A DNA stretch of 64,000 nt from Falsiruegeria litorea R37 (GTDB taxonomy: Bacteria; Pseudomonadota; Alphaproteobacteria; Rhodobacterales; Rhodobacteraceae). The notes under the pieces are model-generated. The model made no database searches and had not been told where the DNA came from. It was given only the letters and a program-made list of their open reading frames with translations. Below, in pieces: positions 1 to 9,122 of this stretch. The stretch is from NCBI RefSeq assembly GCF_900172225.1, contig NZ_FWFO01000001.1, forward strand, positions 2,170,001 to 2,234,000, in the 5' to 3' direction. The stretch's first letter is position 1. Each line of letters begins with the position of its first letter. The translations under genes were made by a program, and so were the position numbers.

Positions 1-1
1 A

Positions 2-319
2 GAGCTTGCAGGCGTGACCGCCGATCCCGAACATATCGCCACGGTCCGCCGCACCGTACGCCCTGCCTTGACCGAGGCCAAAGGGGTTCTGACCGATCTG
101 TCGGTGATGAAGCTGGGACGCTCCTTTGTGGTCACGGTCTATTACAACCCCGGCAGACCTGTGACGGCGGCCGAGGTTGATGCCCTGACCCTGCGACTGG
201 AACACGACCTGGCGCCGGTTTTGCCCGCGGATGTCTTTGTCCTGCCCAGCGAATACGGCCGCCGGTGGCCCGACGACCTGAACCCAAAGCTGAACCCCAA
301 GGGGCCGCCCGCAGGGTGA
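2..319 (+). CDS. C-terminus of a probable cation-efflux (CDF-type) transporter, 5' truncated
   Basis: The reading frame is open through the left edge of the window, so only the last ~105 residues are seen. The fragment has no membrane segment. It reads as a small alpha/beta soluble domain with the pattern of a CDF C-terminal cytoplasmic domain: a helix starting VRRTVRPAL, a strand with LTDLSVMKLGRSFVVTVYY, then a helix VDALTLRLEHDLAP. That domain dimerises and senses metal in this family. A GTG at 14 could serve as a start but is more likely internal. The stop abuts the stop of the convergent downstream gene with no spacer. The family call is from pattern only and is moderately secure; the substrate metal cannot be told. 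Confidence 0.55.
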   Translation, partial: ELAGVTADPEHIATVRRTVRPALTEAKGVLTDLSVMKLGRSFVVTVYYNPGRPVTAAEVDALTLRLEHDLAPVLPADVFVLPSEYGRRWPDDLNPKLNPKGPPAG

Positions 320-2740
320 TTACGCTTTGACCCGGGCGTTCTCAGGATCGTACAGGCCCGGCTCGACCACTTTGGCGGGCACCTGCAGGCCGATCACATC
401 AACGGTCAGATCATGATAACCTTGAGCGACTTCTGGCGCGACAAAGGCCATGGCGATGTTGTGCCCCACACGGTGGCCCCAGTCACCCGATGTCACGGTG
501 CCCACAACCCTGTCATCCAGCATCACCGAAGCCCCCGCATGGGCCGGAGCCTCGGTACTGTCCAACAGCAATGTCACCCGTTGTCGCTTAGGGCCGTCGG
601 CCTTCCGTTGGACCAAAGCCGCGCGCCCGACAAAATCGCCCTTGTCCAATTTGACGAACCGATCCAGGCCGGTCTCGAACGGGTCAAACTCAGTCTGCAA
701 CTCGGCCTTCCAGTGCAGGTATCCTTTTTCAAGCCGCATGCTTTCGACCGCGCGGCTGCCAAACAGGGTCAACCCATGCGCCCTGCCCGCCTCGCGCAGC
801 GCCAGATACGCACCATACAGTTGGTTGTTGGGCACATGGATCTCATAGGCGAGTTCCCCTGAGAAACTGACTGCCATGATCACAGCAGGCGCAATGCCGA
901 TGAACGCCTCGCGCACAGATAGCCACGGGAAGACCAGCGCCGACCAATTCCCACGCGCTGCAGCCGACAACACGTCGCGCGCTTTTGGGCCTGCCAGAAC
1001 CAGAATTGTGTGCTCATTTGTCAACGAGCGGATCTGGACGTCCTCATCCTTGCGAAGATGAGCCAGCAGCCAATCCCGGTCGTGCCACTCCGCCGCCGCC
1101 GCCGAGCCATACCAGACACGCCCGTCGGGCAGGTTGGCAATGGTAGCTTCGGCTTTGACCATTCCGTGCTGGTTGAGCAGATAGGTCAAGCCCACGCGCC
1201 CCTCTTTTCGCGGAACGCGGCCACAGATCATCCGATCAAGGAAACTGTGCACATCCCCACCAGTCAGTTCGATCCGGTTGAAGCCGTTGACCTCGGTCAG
1301 GCCCACGCCGGTCTGAACGGCCGCAACCTCTTTGGCGACAACATCGAATGTTTCGTTGAACCGGAAACTATGTGTCTCGATGAACTCTGGGGTGGGCTTG
1401 ATGTAATCCACCCGCTCCCAGCCGTTGACAACGCCGAATTCCGCCCCCTCAGCCGCCAGGACAGGCGTCAGCGGTGTCGTCTTGATCGGGCGGCCAGCCG
1501 GTCGGTGTTCATGCGGAAAGTGAAAGCGGAATTCATTCTGATAATCTTCGATCGCCTTCAGCGCAGTGAACTCGACGTTGCCATGTCCGGTAAACCGACG
1601 CGGGTCGAGGCACCAGGTATCGTAACAGGCCTCGCCATGCACAATTTGCTGCGCCAGCAGCCAACCATGGCCGCCCCCCTCACCCAGTCCGGCACGCAAA
1701 CCAATGATACAAAAAGCATTTCTCTTACCTGGGATCGGCCCCACCAGCGGCGCACCGTCGATGGTATAGGTGATCGGGCCGTTGACGACAGTGTGAATGC
1801 CGACCTCTGCCAGCGCGGGCATCCGCGCGATGGCCCCCTCGAGCACATCCGTCACCCGATCCAGATCATCAGGGCAGAGCGCGTTGACGAAATTCGGGTC
1901 GATCCCGTCCATGCCCCATGTTTTGCAATCCTGCTCATAGAACCCCACCAGCAGACCGTTCTTTTCCTGCCGCGAGTAATAGTCGCTGATCGGGCAACGG
2001 ATCAGCGGCATGCGGTGTCCTGCGTCCTTGATCGCCGGGATCTCCTCGGTCAGGAAATACTGATGCTCCATCGACGCGACAGGGTGATGCACGCCCATCA
2101 TGGCGCCCACTTCATTTACCCTGTAACCACAGGCATTTACGACAATCTCTGCATGTACGTCACCTTTGGGTGTCGACACGATCCAACTGTCATCCTTGAG
2201 TTGTTTGAGCGCGGTGACCGGCGTGTTCCGATGCACCTCGGCGCCCGCTTTACGCGCCCGACGTGCCAGTGCTTGGCACAGCTGCGCCGGGTCGATATCA
2301 CCATCCAGCGGGTCCCATAGCCCCCCAACCAGATTGTCAGTCGCCAACAAGGGGTGACGTCGCGCGCATTCTTCGGCGTCGATCACTTCGAAATGAACAT
2401 CCATGCCCCGCGCCATCGAGGCGAAGTGGCGATAACCATCCATCTGCGCATGCGTATTGGCCAAGCGAATGCCGCCATCGCCGTGATGATAGTTGATCGG
2501 ATACTCAGGATCATCCGCCAACTCTTTGTAAAGGTTAATGGAATGAGTCTTCAGGCCCACCATGGTCTGGTTCATGCCAAAATTGGTGACCTGCGCGGCT
2601 GAATGCCAGGTCGTGCCGGACGTCAGCTCGTCGCGCTCGAGCAGCATGACATCTGTCCACCCTTCCTGGGTGAGATGATAGATCGTCGAGCACCCGGCGA
2701 TCCCGCCGCCAATTACCACCACCCGTGCCGTTTTGCGCAT
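320..2740 (-). CDS. FAD-dependent oxidoreductase / GcvT fusion (dimethylglycine or sarcosine dehydrogenase-like)
   Basis: An 806-residue protein. The N-terminal half is a DAO-type flavoprotein with a Rossmann motif VVIGGGIAGCST at residues 7-18 and an SGTTWHSAAQ stretch of the kind that carries the covalent-FAD His in dimethylglycine dehydrogenases. The C-terminal half (about 430-800) is a folate-binding GcvT aminomethyltransferase domain, ending in the usual barrel. Family members oxidatively demethylate N-methyl amines and pass the one-carbon unit to tetrahydrofolate. That fits the methyl-H4F genes 2-4 kb away on the same strand, although the acyl-CoA synthetase intervenes. The ATG is preceded by GGAGG at good spacing. 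The substrate (dimethylglycine, sarcosine or another methylated amine) cannot be decided from sequence. Confidence 0.85.
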   Translation of the reverse strand: MRKTARVVVIGGGIAGCSTIYHLTQEGWTDVMLLERDELTSGTTWHSAAQVTNFGMNQTMVGLKTHSINLYKELADDPEYPINYHHGDGGIRLANTHAQMDGYRHFASMARGMDVHFEVIDAEECARRHPLLATDNLVGGLWDPLDGDIDPAQLCQALARRARKAGAEVHRNTPVTALKQLKDDSWIVSTPKGDVHAEIVVNACGYRVNEVGAMMGVHHPVASMEHQYFLTEEIPAIKDAGHRMPLIRCPISDYYSRQEKNGLLVGFYEQDCKTWGMDGIDPNFVNALCPDDLDRVTDVLEGAIARMPALAEVGIHTVVNGPITYTIDGAPLVGPIPGKRNAFCIIGLRAGLGEGGGHGWLLAQQIVHGEACYDTWCLDPRRFTGHGNVEFTALKAIEDYQNEFRFHFPHEHRPAGRPIKTTPLTPVLAAEGAEFGVVNGWERVDYIKPTPEFIETHSFRFNETFDVVAKEVAAVQTGVGLTEVNGFNRIELTGGDVHSFLDRMICGRVPRKEGRVGLTYLLNQHGMVKAEATIANLPDGRVWYGSAAAAEWHDRDWLLAHLRKDEDVQIRSLTNEHTILVLAGPKARDVLSAAARGNWSALVFPWLSVREAFIGIAPAVIMAVSFSGELAYEIHVPNNQLYGAYLALREAGRAHGLTLFGSRAVESMRLEKGYLHWKAELQTEFDPFETGLDRFVKLDKGDFVGRAALVQRKADGPKRQRVTLLLDSTEAPAHAGASVMLDDRVVGTVTSGDWGHRVGHNIAMAFVAPEVAQGYHDLTVDVIGLQVPAKVVEPGLYDPENARVKA

Positions 2741-2858
2741 GTTCTGCCTCCGTTAATCTGGACAGAGAAAACGCTTGGAAGGCGGGCGCGGTCAACGGCA
2801 TCACCGCAGGCTTTGGGAACAACACAGAAAGATTTGGCTTTGCAAAATCTCTCAGCCG

Positions 2859-4472
2859 TCAAACATGATGAAGTTCGCCGTTCAAATAACTGTCACGTAA
2901 CGAAAACTTTCGGATCTTGCCCGAACCCGTCAGGGGGAATGAATTCACCTTACTCCAAACCACAGGCGTTTTGATGGCGGCCAAAGCTTCTCGGCAATGC
3001 GCTTTGAGCACGTCGGGGTCCACATCAAACCCCTCGTCCGGTCGGATAAAGGCGGCCACGACCTCTCCCCAAGTATCATCCGGCAGGCCCACCACAGCCA
3101 CCTCGGCGACCGAGGCATGTGTGAGCAGCACGTTCTCGATCTCGGCCGGAAACAGGTTTTCACCGCCGCGTATGATCATCTCTTTGACCCGACCTGTGAC
3201 AGCCACATATCCTTGTGCGTCCATCGTGCCCAGATCTCCGGTGTGCAGCCATCCATCCGTGTCGATCGTGGCGGCTGTTGCTTCGGGATTGTCGTTGTAT
3301 TTCAACATGGTGCAATACCCACGCACGCAGATTTCGCCCACCTCACCGATGGCCACGACCGAATTGTCCCCCGTCGACCGGATCGAAACCTCGGTTTGTG
3401 GCATGGGCTGGCCCACGGTGGTTGCGATCACTTCCAGCGGTTCGGTCCCGTGGTGCTGCGTCACCAATGGGGAGCACTCGGTCTGGCCATAAACGGTCTG
3501 AAATACACACCCAAGCGAGGACGTGATCTTTTCCACCAGATCAGGCGCAACCATCGACCCGCCGGACATGAAGGTCTCAAGCGCACTCAGATCAAAAGAT
3601 CGGTGCTTCATCACCTCGAGCATGGCCACCACCATCGTGGGCACCCCACCGCTGGCGGCGATCTTTTCGCGTTCGAACACCTCGAGCACAGGTTCAGGGG
3701 CGAACATTTTGATCAGGAACAAGGGCGATTTCGACTGCAATGCCCCCAGCACGGCCATCCCGCAGCCTGCGGTGTGAAAGAGCGGCATCATCGTGGCCCA
3801 AGGCGCACCGGGTGTGGCCCCTGTGCGTTTGGCATAGAACCGCGCGTTATTGGTGATCCCGCGATGACCCAGAACAGCACCCTTGGGAAAGCCCGTGGTG
3901 CCCGAGGTATATTGGATTTGCGCCGCGTCATCTGGGGCAACTGTCGGTAATTGTGGCGAAATCTGGCCTTGCGCCAATAGCGCGCCCCAGTCTTCGAGAT
4001 CGACCACGTCACGTAAATTAGGCAAACCCTGAACCGCCTGCGCGGCGATATCCGCCATCGGATTACCCCGAAACGATGCGGTTCGAAACAGGGCAACCGA
4101 CCGCGATTGTTCTAGCACATAGGCAAGTTCCTGGGCCTGATAGGCAGGATTGGCGGTCACCAGCGTCAATCCTGCAAGCGCACAGGCATATTCCAGCAAA
4201 ACCCATTCAGGGATGTTTGGGGCCCAGACGCAAACCCGCTCGCCCGGATGATACCGCGTCGACAAGGCCAAGGCGATCCGTTCCGCGTCCTGGTAAAGCG
4301 CGCCATAGGCCCATTGACGCCCGTTGGCGCCCGTCTCGTCCACCTCGACAAGGGCCAATTGATCCGGTGCGCTTTGCGCAACCTCTCGCAACAGGCCGCC
4401 GACGGTGGTCTCAAGGATCACCTCGTCGTCTTGGATCGGAAATTCGGATCGTGTCAGTGCAATGTCGTGCAT
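2859..4472 (-). CDS. AMP-binding acyl-CoA synthetase
   Basis: A 537-residue member of the ANL superfamily that would activate a carboxylic acid to its acyl-CoA through an acyl-adenylate. The P-loop-like motif YTSGTTGFPKGA lies at 188-199, YGQTE lies mid-protein, and HTGDLG and GRVKEMIIRGGENLFPAEIE mark the hinge and A8 motif. The conserved catalytic Lys is in SGKIRKF near the C-terminus. Length matches medium/long-chain fatty-acyl-CoA synthetases. A G-rich Shine-Dalgarno precedes the ATG. It is separated by 118 bp from the downstream oxidoreductase gene and may be an independent unit. There is no signal peptide or membrane segment, so it should be cytoplasmic. The acid substrate is unknown. 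Confidence 0.9.
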   Translation of the reverse strand: MHDIALTRSEFPIQDDEVILETTVGGLLREVAQSAPDQLALVEVDETGANGRQWAYGALYQDAERIALALSTRYHPGERVCVWAPNIPEWVLLEYACALAGLTLVTANPAYQAQELAYVLEQSRSVALFRTASFRGNPMADIAAQAVQGLPNLRDVVDLEDWGALLAQGQISPQLPTVAPDDAAQIQYTSGTTGFPKGAVLGHRGITNNARFYAKRTGATPGAPWATMMPLFHTAGCGMAVLGALQSKSPLFLIKMFAPEPVLEVFEREKIAASGGVPTMVVAMLEVMKHRSFDLSALETFMSGGSMVAPDLVEKITSSLGCVFQTVYGQTECSPLVTQHHGTEPLEVIATTVGQPMPQTEVSIRSTGDNSVVAIGEVGEICVRGYCTMLKYNDNPEATAATIDTDGWLHTGDLGTMDAQGYVAVTGRVKEMIIRGGENLFPAEIENVLLTHASVAEVAVVGLPDDTWGEVVAAFIRPDEGFDVDPDVLKAHCREALAAIKTPVVWSKVNSFPLTGSGKIRKFSLRDSYLNGELHHV

Positions 4473-4548
4473 CGTCCAGTCCCCCCCGTTTGTCAGGTGA
4501 GTATAGACGGAAATTCCGGCGGCCCCGAAACAATCTGTGAATCAAAAA

Positions 4549-4571
4549 GGCCGGGCAACGATGGCCCGGCC
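4549..4571 (-). terminator. Rho-independent terminator of the methyl-H4F operon
   Basis: An 8-bp perfect GC-rich stem (GGCCGGGC paired with GCCCGGCC) with a 7-nt loop. Read on the minus strand it is followed by TTTTTGATT. It sits 24 bp past the stop of the methyltransferase gene and separates that operon from the acyl-CoA synthetase gene, which therefore needs its own promoter. Confidence 0.8.
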
Positions 4572-4594
4572 TTTCTTTTCATGAAAACAGTGGC

Positions 4595-5656
4595 TTAGGC
4601 GCGGCGGCGACGGCCACCGGCGCGGCCACCACGGCCACGACCCTCTTCGCCTTCCTTGGCGGGCGGCTTGTTGAACTTGATCCAGTCACCACCATGCGGG
4701 TCGTTGTTGGTCAGGAAGTTGGCGGCGCGGATGGCCTCCATTTCCTTGCCTGCACGCGGCTTGGTCGAGCCCAGGCCGAACATCTGACAGAACGCTTCGT
4801 CGTCCATGTCTGCGGGCAGAACGATGCCCGACGCTTCGACCTCGGCGCGCTTTTCGGCGATCTTCTTGGGACCGATCGGCAGGGCGACCGGGTTCATGAT
4901 CGCCGAAGTCATGCCAGCACCCATGGCCATCGGCAGGAAGGCGTTGTTGATGCCGTGCCGGTTGGGCAGACCGAACGAGATGTTGGACGCACCACAAGTG
5001 GTGTTCACGCCCAGTTCCTCGCGCAGGCGGCGGACCAGAGCAAAGACCTGAAGGCCGGCAGTTGCCATCGCGCCCACGGGCATAACCAGCGGGTCAACCA
5101 CGATGTCATGCGCGGGGATGCCGAAATCAGCTGCACGTTCCACGATCTTTTTGGCCACGGCAAAGCGCACGTCGGGGTCTTCAGAGATACCGGTGTCGTC
5201 GTTCGAGATCGCAACAACCGGAACGTTGTATTTCTTGACCAGCGGCAGGATCTCTTCCAGGCGCTCTTCTTCACCGGTGACCGAGTTCAGCAGCGGACGG
5301 CCTTCGGCAATTTCCAGACCCGCCTCAAGCGCACCAGGAACCGAACTGTCGATGCAGAGCGGCACATCAACCAGGCCCTGAACCAGCTCGACGATCTTTT
5401 TCATCAGCGGCGGCTCGGTCTCGTTCGGGTTCGGGTTCGAATTGTAAACCACACCCGCGTTGATATCCAGAACGGTCGCACCCGCAAGAACCTGAGCAAC
5501 GGCATCCTTTTCAACGGTCGAAAAATCGCCCGCTTCCAGTTCAGCTGCCAGCTTTTTGCGGCCAGTGGGGTTGATGCGTTCGCCAATCACGCAGAACGGC
5601 TGATCAAAGCCGATCACTGCCGTTTTGGTTTTGCTCTCTACGATGGTCTGCGTCAT
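4595..5656 (-). CDS. Methyltetrahydrofolate:corrinoid methyltransferase (pterin-binding family)
   Basis: A 353-residue protein with a TIM-barrel pterin-binding domain covering roughly residues 15-270. Motifs include GERINPTGRKK near the N-terminus, DINAGV, CIDSSVPGALEAGL, NSVTGEEERL and GASNISFGLP, the standard pattern of CH3-H4F-binding AcsE/MtgA/MetH-type domains. It would transfer methyl between methyl-tetrahydrofolate and a corrinoid protein. The last ~15 residues are an unusual Gly/Arg-rich tail ending in RRRRA. The start has AGAGG upstream. It lies 9 bp after the MetF-like gene, so the two are cotranscribed. No corrinoid-binding partner is encoded in this window. Confidence 0.88.
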   Translation of the reverse strand: MTQTIVESKTKTAVIGFDQPFCVIGERINPTGRKKLAAELEAGDFSTVEKDAVAQVLAGATVLDINAGVVYNSNPNPNETEPPLMKKIVELVQGLVDVPLCIDSSVPGALEAGLEIAEGRPLLNSVTGEEERLEEILPLVKKYNVPVVAISNDDTGISEDPDVRFAVAKKIVERAADFGIPAHDIVVDPLVMPVGAMATAGLQVFALVRRLREELGVNTTCGASNISFGLPNRHGINNAFLPMAMGAGMTSAIMNPVALPIGPKKIAEKRAEVEASGIVLPADMDDEAFCQMFGLGSTKPRAGKEMEAIRAANFLTNNDPHGGDWIKFNKPPAKEGEEGRGRGGRAGGRRRRA

Positions 5657-5665
5657 GTCGGCCTC

Positions 5666-6595
5666 TTATGCGGGGTTTACGGGGCGAGTGCTCTCGCCGC
5701 CATTGTTGATGGCCCAGGTGGCATTCGTCTTGATGCCGCCCAGCGGGAAGAAGTGGACCTTCTCGATCTGGAAGTCCGGGTTTGCCGCCTTGTGTGCCGC
5801 CAGATCAGTGATGATCTCATTCGGCTCATGCGGCAGCAGCAGCTTGGTCACGTCCTTGGCACGTTTCTGCAGCACCTTGAGCGACGGGCCAACGCCACAT
5901 GCGATGGCGAACTTGATCATGGTCTGCAGTTTTGCGGGGCCCGCGATGCCGATGTGCACCGGCAGGTTCATGCCACGCTCGGCCAATTCGTTGACCCAGT
6001 CGATGACCGGCTGCGCCTCAAAGCAGAACTGGGTGGCCAGGGCCATCTGCGCGTCGGTGCGTTTGGAGAATTCAAGCTTCCAGTCCAGTGCCGCATAGGT
6101 GTTGGCACGACCGCCCTTGGGGTCGATGTCCAGGTTCGGTTCCGGGTGGCCCGCGACGTGCAGGTTGGTAAAGCCCGCCTGATCAAACAGACCGGTTTCC
6201 AGCAGCTGCATCGAGTCGCTGAAATCGCCATGCGGTTCGGCCACACCACCGGCAAGGATCAGGCCCTGCTTGACCTCCGCCTCGCCCTGATAGCGCGAAA
6301 TCCAATCGGCCAGCGTCGCCTTGTCCTTGATGATGCGTGCCGGGAAATGCGGCATCGCGTCAAAGCCTTCGTCTTTCAGGCGTTTGGCGGTTGCCGCCAT
6401 GTCCTCGATCGGCGTGCCTTCGATGTGGGCGATGTAGACGCGGGTATCTGCGGGCAGCAGCGCGCGGAAGTCTTCGACCTTGGCAGCGGTGCGCGGCATT
6501 ACCTCGATCGAGTAACCCTGAAGGAACGCCTCGACGGTGGGGTTCACCGGCCCGTTTTCGACCGTGTCACGTTTCTTGAAATTCAGCAAAGCCAT
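5666..6595 (-). CDS. metF: Methylenetetrahydrofolate reductase-like protein (MetF family)
   Basis: A 309-residue flavoprotein-type TIM barrel that interconverts methylene- and methyl-tetrahydrofolate. The ATG at 6595 was chosen over an upstream in-frame start at 6754 because GGGAGG precedes it and the extension would overlap the upstream gene in an Arg/Pro-rich, non-homologous stretch. Recognisable segments are SIEVMPRTAAKVEDF, the middle GVAEPHGDFSD, AALDWKLEFSKRTDAQMALATQ and HIGIAGPAKLQTMIKFAIACGVGPS, which follow the MetF pattern of flavin and folate contacts. Sitting between a methyl-H4F:corrinoid methyltransferase and a small accessory gene, it more likely oxidises methyl groups from a methylated substrate than serves methionine synthesis. 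That direction is an inference. Confidence 0.83.
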   Translation of the reverse strand: MALLNFKKRDTVENGPVNPTVEAFLQGYSIEVMPRTAAKVEDFRALLPADTRVYIAHIEGTPIEDMAATAKRLKDEGFDAMPHFPARIIKDKATLADWISRYQGEAEVKQGLILAGGVAEPHGDFSDSMQLLETGLFDQAGFTNLHVAGHPEPNLDIDPKGGRANTYAALDWKLEFSKRTDAQMALATQFCFEAQPVIDWVNELAERGMNLPVHIGIAGPAKLQTMIKFAIACGVGPSLKVLQKRAKDVTKLLLPHEPNEIITDLAAHKAANPDFQIEKVHFFPLGGIKTNATWAINNGGESTRPVNPA

Positions 6596-6621
6596 CACGG
6601 CCTCCCATACTGATGTGGGGC

Positions 6622-6918
6622 TCATGCCCATCCGTCTTTGGCAATCAGGGCCTTGATGCGCTCCTGATCGTATTCTGCTTCCAGACGCAGGGCTTCTGCC
6701 TCGGCCACTTCGGCGGGGTCGCCGTCGACAGCATAAGGGGCAGCCTTGCGCCATTCGGCCAGATAGGCATCAGCGTCCTTGGCGTTCACCTTCATCGCGG
6801 CCCGGTCGATGGCTTGTTCGAACCGTTCCTCAAGTTGACGCTTGGCCCCACGGCGGCCTTTGCCGACGATGACTTGGGCTGGGATGTCGCGCCAGTAGAC
6901 GATGGTGACGTCGGGCAT
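6622..6918 (-). CDS. Small 'virulence factor' family protein of the methyl-H4F operon
   Basis: A 98-residue soluble protein, acidic in its C-terminal half, beginning MPDVTIVYWRDIPAQVIVGKGRRGAKRQL. The opening strand followed by a basic helix matches the small family annotated only as 'virulence factor', commonly found next to MetF in Rhodobacteraceae. Function is unknown; the name has no demonstrated meaning here. AGGAGG sits at good spacing before the ATG, and a small hairpin (6936-6950, ACCTG/CAGGT) lies directly upstream of that Shine-Dalgarno. It is the first gene of the operon and is followed after 26 bp by the MetF-like gene. Confidence 0.7.
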   Translation of the reverse strand: MPDVTIVYWRDIPAQVIVGKGRRGAKRQLEERFEQAIDRAAMKVNAKDADAYLAEWRKAAPYAVDGDPAEVAEAEALRLEAEYDQERIKALIAKDGWA

Positions 6919-7109
6919 TGATGTGATTCCTCCTGACCTGATGAACAGGTTCTAAACGGCAATATGGGTTTCGGTCGGCCTGATTTCGACACTGGCAGAC
7001 TTTGAAGCGACCTTTCGGTGCCCGAGCAGAGGCATAGAGGATAAATTGCGCCATGGCTTGCCCGAATATTTCAGGACAATCATGAGCCCGGCACATGTCA
7101 GCAACAAAA

Positions 7110-7138
7110 GACCCCCGCGGCACCAGGCCGCGAGGGTC
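7110..7138 (-). terminator. Terminator downstream of phoX
   Basis: An imperfect GC-rich inverted repeat (GACCC..GCGGC paired with GCCGC..GGGTC). On the minus strand it is followed by TTTTGTTG, 22 bp past the phoX stop. The remaining ~170 bp up to the next gene (6919-7109) holds the promoter region of the methyl-H4F operon; no coding sequence was seen there. Confidence 0.7.
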
Positions 7139-7160
7139 AAAACCGTCGTCCCGGGGCGCC

Positions 7161-9044
7161 TTAGCCCACCAGGCCGCCGTCTTCGCGTGTCACTGCAATG
7201 ATCGCGGAACGTGGCACCGATGTACCGCCATCGGGCCAATGGCTGTCGCCTCTTTCGCCCGGGTGCTGGATGCCAACGAACATTGTACGGCGATCACCAG
7301 ACCAGCACAGGCCCGTCACTTCTGCCTCTTTCGGGCCAACCAGGAAGCGGCGGATTTCACCGGTTACCGGATCGCCTGCCAGCATTTGGTTGTTGCCCTG
7401 ACCAGCAAAGTCATCGGCGTTCGAATACTTGCCGTCTGTCTGGATCCACAGCAGGCCATTGCTGTCGAATGCAAGGCCATCGGGCGAGTTGAACATGTTG
7501 CCTTCGTTGACATTGTCCGAGCCTGCTCGATCATCCTGATGCACTGTCGGGTTGCCGGCCAACACATAAAGATCCCAATCAAACCCGCCTGCGGCGTGAT
7601 CGCCACCTTCGGGTTTCCAGCGTACGATCTGACCATATTTGTTGGCCTCACGCGGGTTCGGGCCTTCAACCGGGGTCTCATCCCCACCCTTGTTGGTCTT
7701 GACCCCGCGGTTCTTGTTGTTGGTCAGCGCGCAATACACCTCGTCCGAGTTCGGGTTCGCGGTAACCCATTCCGGGCGGTCCATGGTGGTGGCGCCCATC
7801 TTCGACGCGGCAATCCGGGTGTGGATGCAGATCTCGGCCTGGGTCATACCGGTGTTCTCCGGGGTCAAAGCCAACCAGGTGCCCTTGCCGGATGCGTCGA
7901 ACTTGGCTGCATAAAGCGAGCCGTTTTCCATCAGTTCGTCGGTATCGACACCCGCAGCATAAACGCCGTTCGAAACGTAGCGATACAGGAACTCACCGCG
8001 CTCGTCGTCGCCCATGTAGATCACAAGACGCCCGTCGTTGTTGACCACGCATTCAGCGTTTTCGTGCTTGAAACGGCCCAAAGCAGTGCGCTTTTTCGGG
8101 GTCGAGTTCGGATCACGCGGATCGATTTCAACGACATAACCCGCACGGTTTGGCTCGTTGGGGGTTTTGGCAACGTCAAACCGGTCGTCGATGGTGGCCC
8201 AGCCATAGCCCCAGTCACTGGCCGAAATGCCATAGCGTTTGAGTTCAGCCGAAACCTCGTGGTTCTCGTCTTCGGCCGAGAAGTAACCGTTGAAGTTCTC
8301 TTCACAGGCCAGATAGGTGCCCCAAGGGGTCGTGCCCGAACCGCAGTTGTTCCAGGTGCCAAAGGTCTTGGTGCCCGACGGATCAGCAGCGGTTTTCAGC
8401 AGATCGTGACCCGCCGCCGGACCGGTCAACGCCATCTCGGTCTGAGGCGTGATGCGACGGTTGAATGGGCTGTCGATCACGATGCCCCAGCCGGTGCCGT
8501 CATGAGCGATCTCGACCACCGAAACGCCATGGGCCAACATGCCCTTTTCGACGTCATCGGCATTTGCGAACTTGCCTTCTTCGCGGTTGCCCCAGATGAT
8601 ATTGCGGTTGGTGTATTCGTTGTTGATCGCCATCAGGGTGCGACCCTCGTGCATGAAAATCTCCATGCCGTCGGTGTTGTCACCAAAGGTACGGGCTTGG
8701 GTTTCAGCAGTACCGCGCGTGTCCTGGTCAAAGGCAACGCTGTCGGACCACATTGCATCCGCCCAACGCATGACCACTTCGGCCTTGTAACCCTTTGGTA
8801 CAACGATGCTATCTTCGGTCGAAGCTGCAACTGCATCGAACGCGAAACGGTTGCCGTTGGCCTTGGCACCGGTTGGCAGAACAGCGCCACCCAAAGCGGC
8901 AAAGCCACCCATGGCCAGCACACCGCCCAGGAAACCACGGCGGCTCAACGCCTCTTCGACGACCACGTCGAAATCGCAGCCTTCGGGACGGGGGTTTACG
9001 GCTTCGTCAAAGTCGTCAAACGACAGATCATGGTCTTTTTTCAT
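7161..9044 (-). CDS. phoX: PhoX-family alkaline phosphatase, Tat-exported
   Basis: A 627-residue protein starting MKKDHDLSFDDFDEAV. The ATG at 9044 has GGAG at good spacing; an upstream start at 9200 would run through the regulatory region. A twin-arginine motif SRRGFLGG at 34-41 and a hydrophobic stretch to about residue 60 indicate Tat export, as for PhoX enzymes, which are metallated (Ca/Fe) before export. Family segments include WGTYLACEENFNGYF, GRFKHENAECVV, YMGDDERGEFLYRYVS, FNSPDGLAFDSNGLLWIQTDG and MFVGIQHPGE. It releases phosphate from organic phosphoesters in the periplasm or outside the cell. It is divergent from ppx, with a Pho-box-like repeat upstream. Confidence 0.93.
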   Translation of the reverse strand: MKKDHDLSFDDFDEAVNPRPEGCDFDVVVEEALSRRGFLGGVLAMGGFAALGGAVLPTGAKANGNRFAFDAVAASTEDSIVVPKGYKAEVVMRWADAMWSDSVAFDQDTRGTAETQARTFGDNTDGMEIFMHEGRTLMAINNEYTNRNIIWGNREEGKFANADDVEKGMLAHGVSVVEIAHDGTGWGIVIDSPFNRRITPQTEMALTGPAAGHDLLKTAADPSGTKTFGTWNNCGSGTTPWGTYLACEENFNGYFSAEDENHEVSAELKRYGISASDWGYGWATIDDRFDVAKTPNEPNRAGYVVEIDPRDPNSTPKKRTALGRFKHENAECVVNNDGRLVIYMGDDERGEFLYRYVSNGVYAAGVDTDELMENGSLYAAKFDASGKGTWLALTPENTGMTQAEICIHTRIAASKMGATTMDRPEWVTANPNSDEVYCALTNNKNRGVKTNKGGDETPVEGPNPREANKYGQIVRWKPEGGDHAAGGFDWDLYVLAGNPTVHQDDRAGSDNVNEGNMFNSPDGLAFDSNGLLWIQTDGKYSNADDFAGQGNNQMLAGDPVTGEIRRFLVGPKEAEVTGLCWSGDRRTMFVGIQHPGERGDSHWPDGGTSVPRSAIIAVTREDGGLVG

Positions 9045-9122
9045 AGCGTGCTCCGAATAGGCTTGCTGAGTTATTTCCGCGAATCCCGATGCGGAATTCT
9101 TGGTGTCCTGCTCGCATGGATA

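Noticed and set aside
1010-2320. 436-residue plus-strand ORF opposite the FAD/GcvT gene
   Set aside because: Shadow of a well-supported minus-strand gene with FAD and GcvT motifs throughout.
4694-6613. 639-residue plus-strand ORF over the methyltransferase and MetF-like genes
   Set aside because: Shadow frame spanning two real genes and their intergenic gap; a true gene would not match the boundaries of neither neighbour.
6596-6754. 53-codon N-terminal extension of the MetF-like gene
   Set aside because: Would overlap the upstream gene in an Arg/Pro-rich reading; the ATG at 6595 has a proper GGGAGG and begins the homologous region.
6919-7109. Cobalamin or SAM riboswitch upstream of the methyl-H4F operon
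   Set aside because: Only a small hairpin next to the Shine-Dalgarno is visible; none of the conserved cobalamin-box or SAM-II/SAH motifs could be found.
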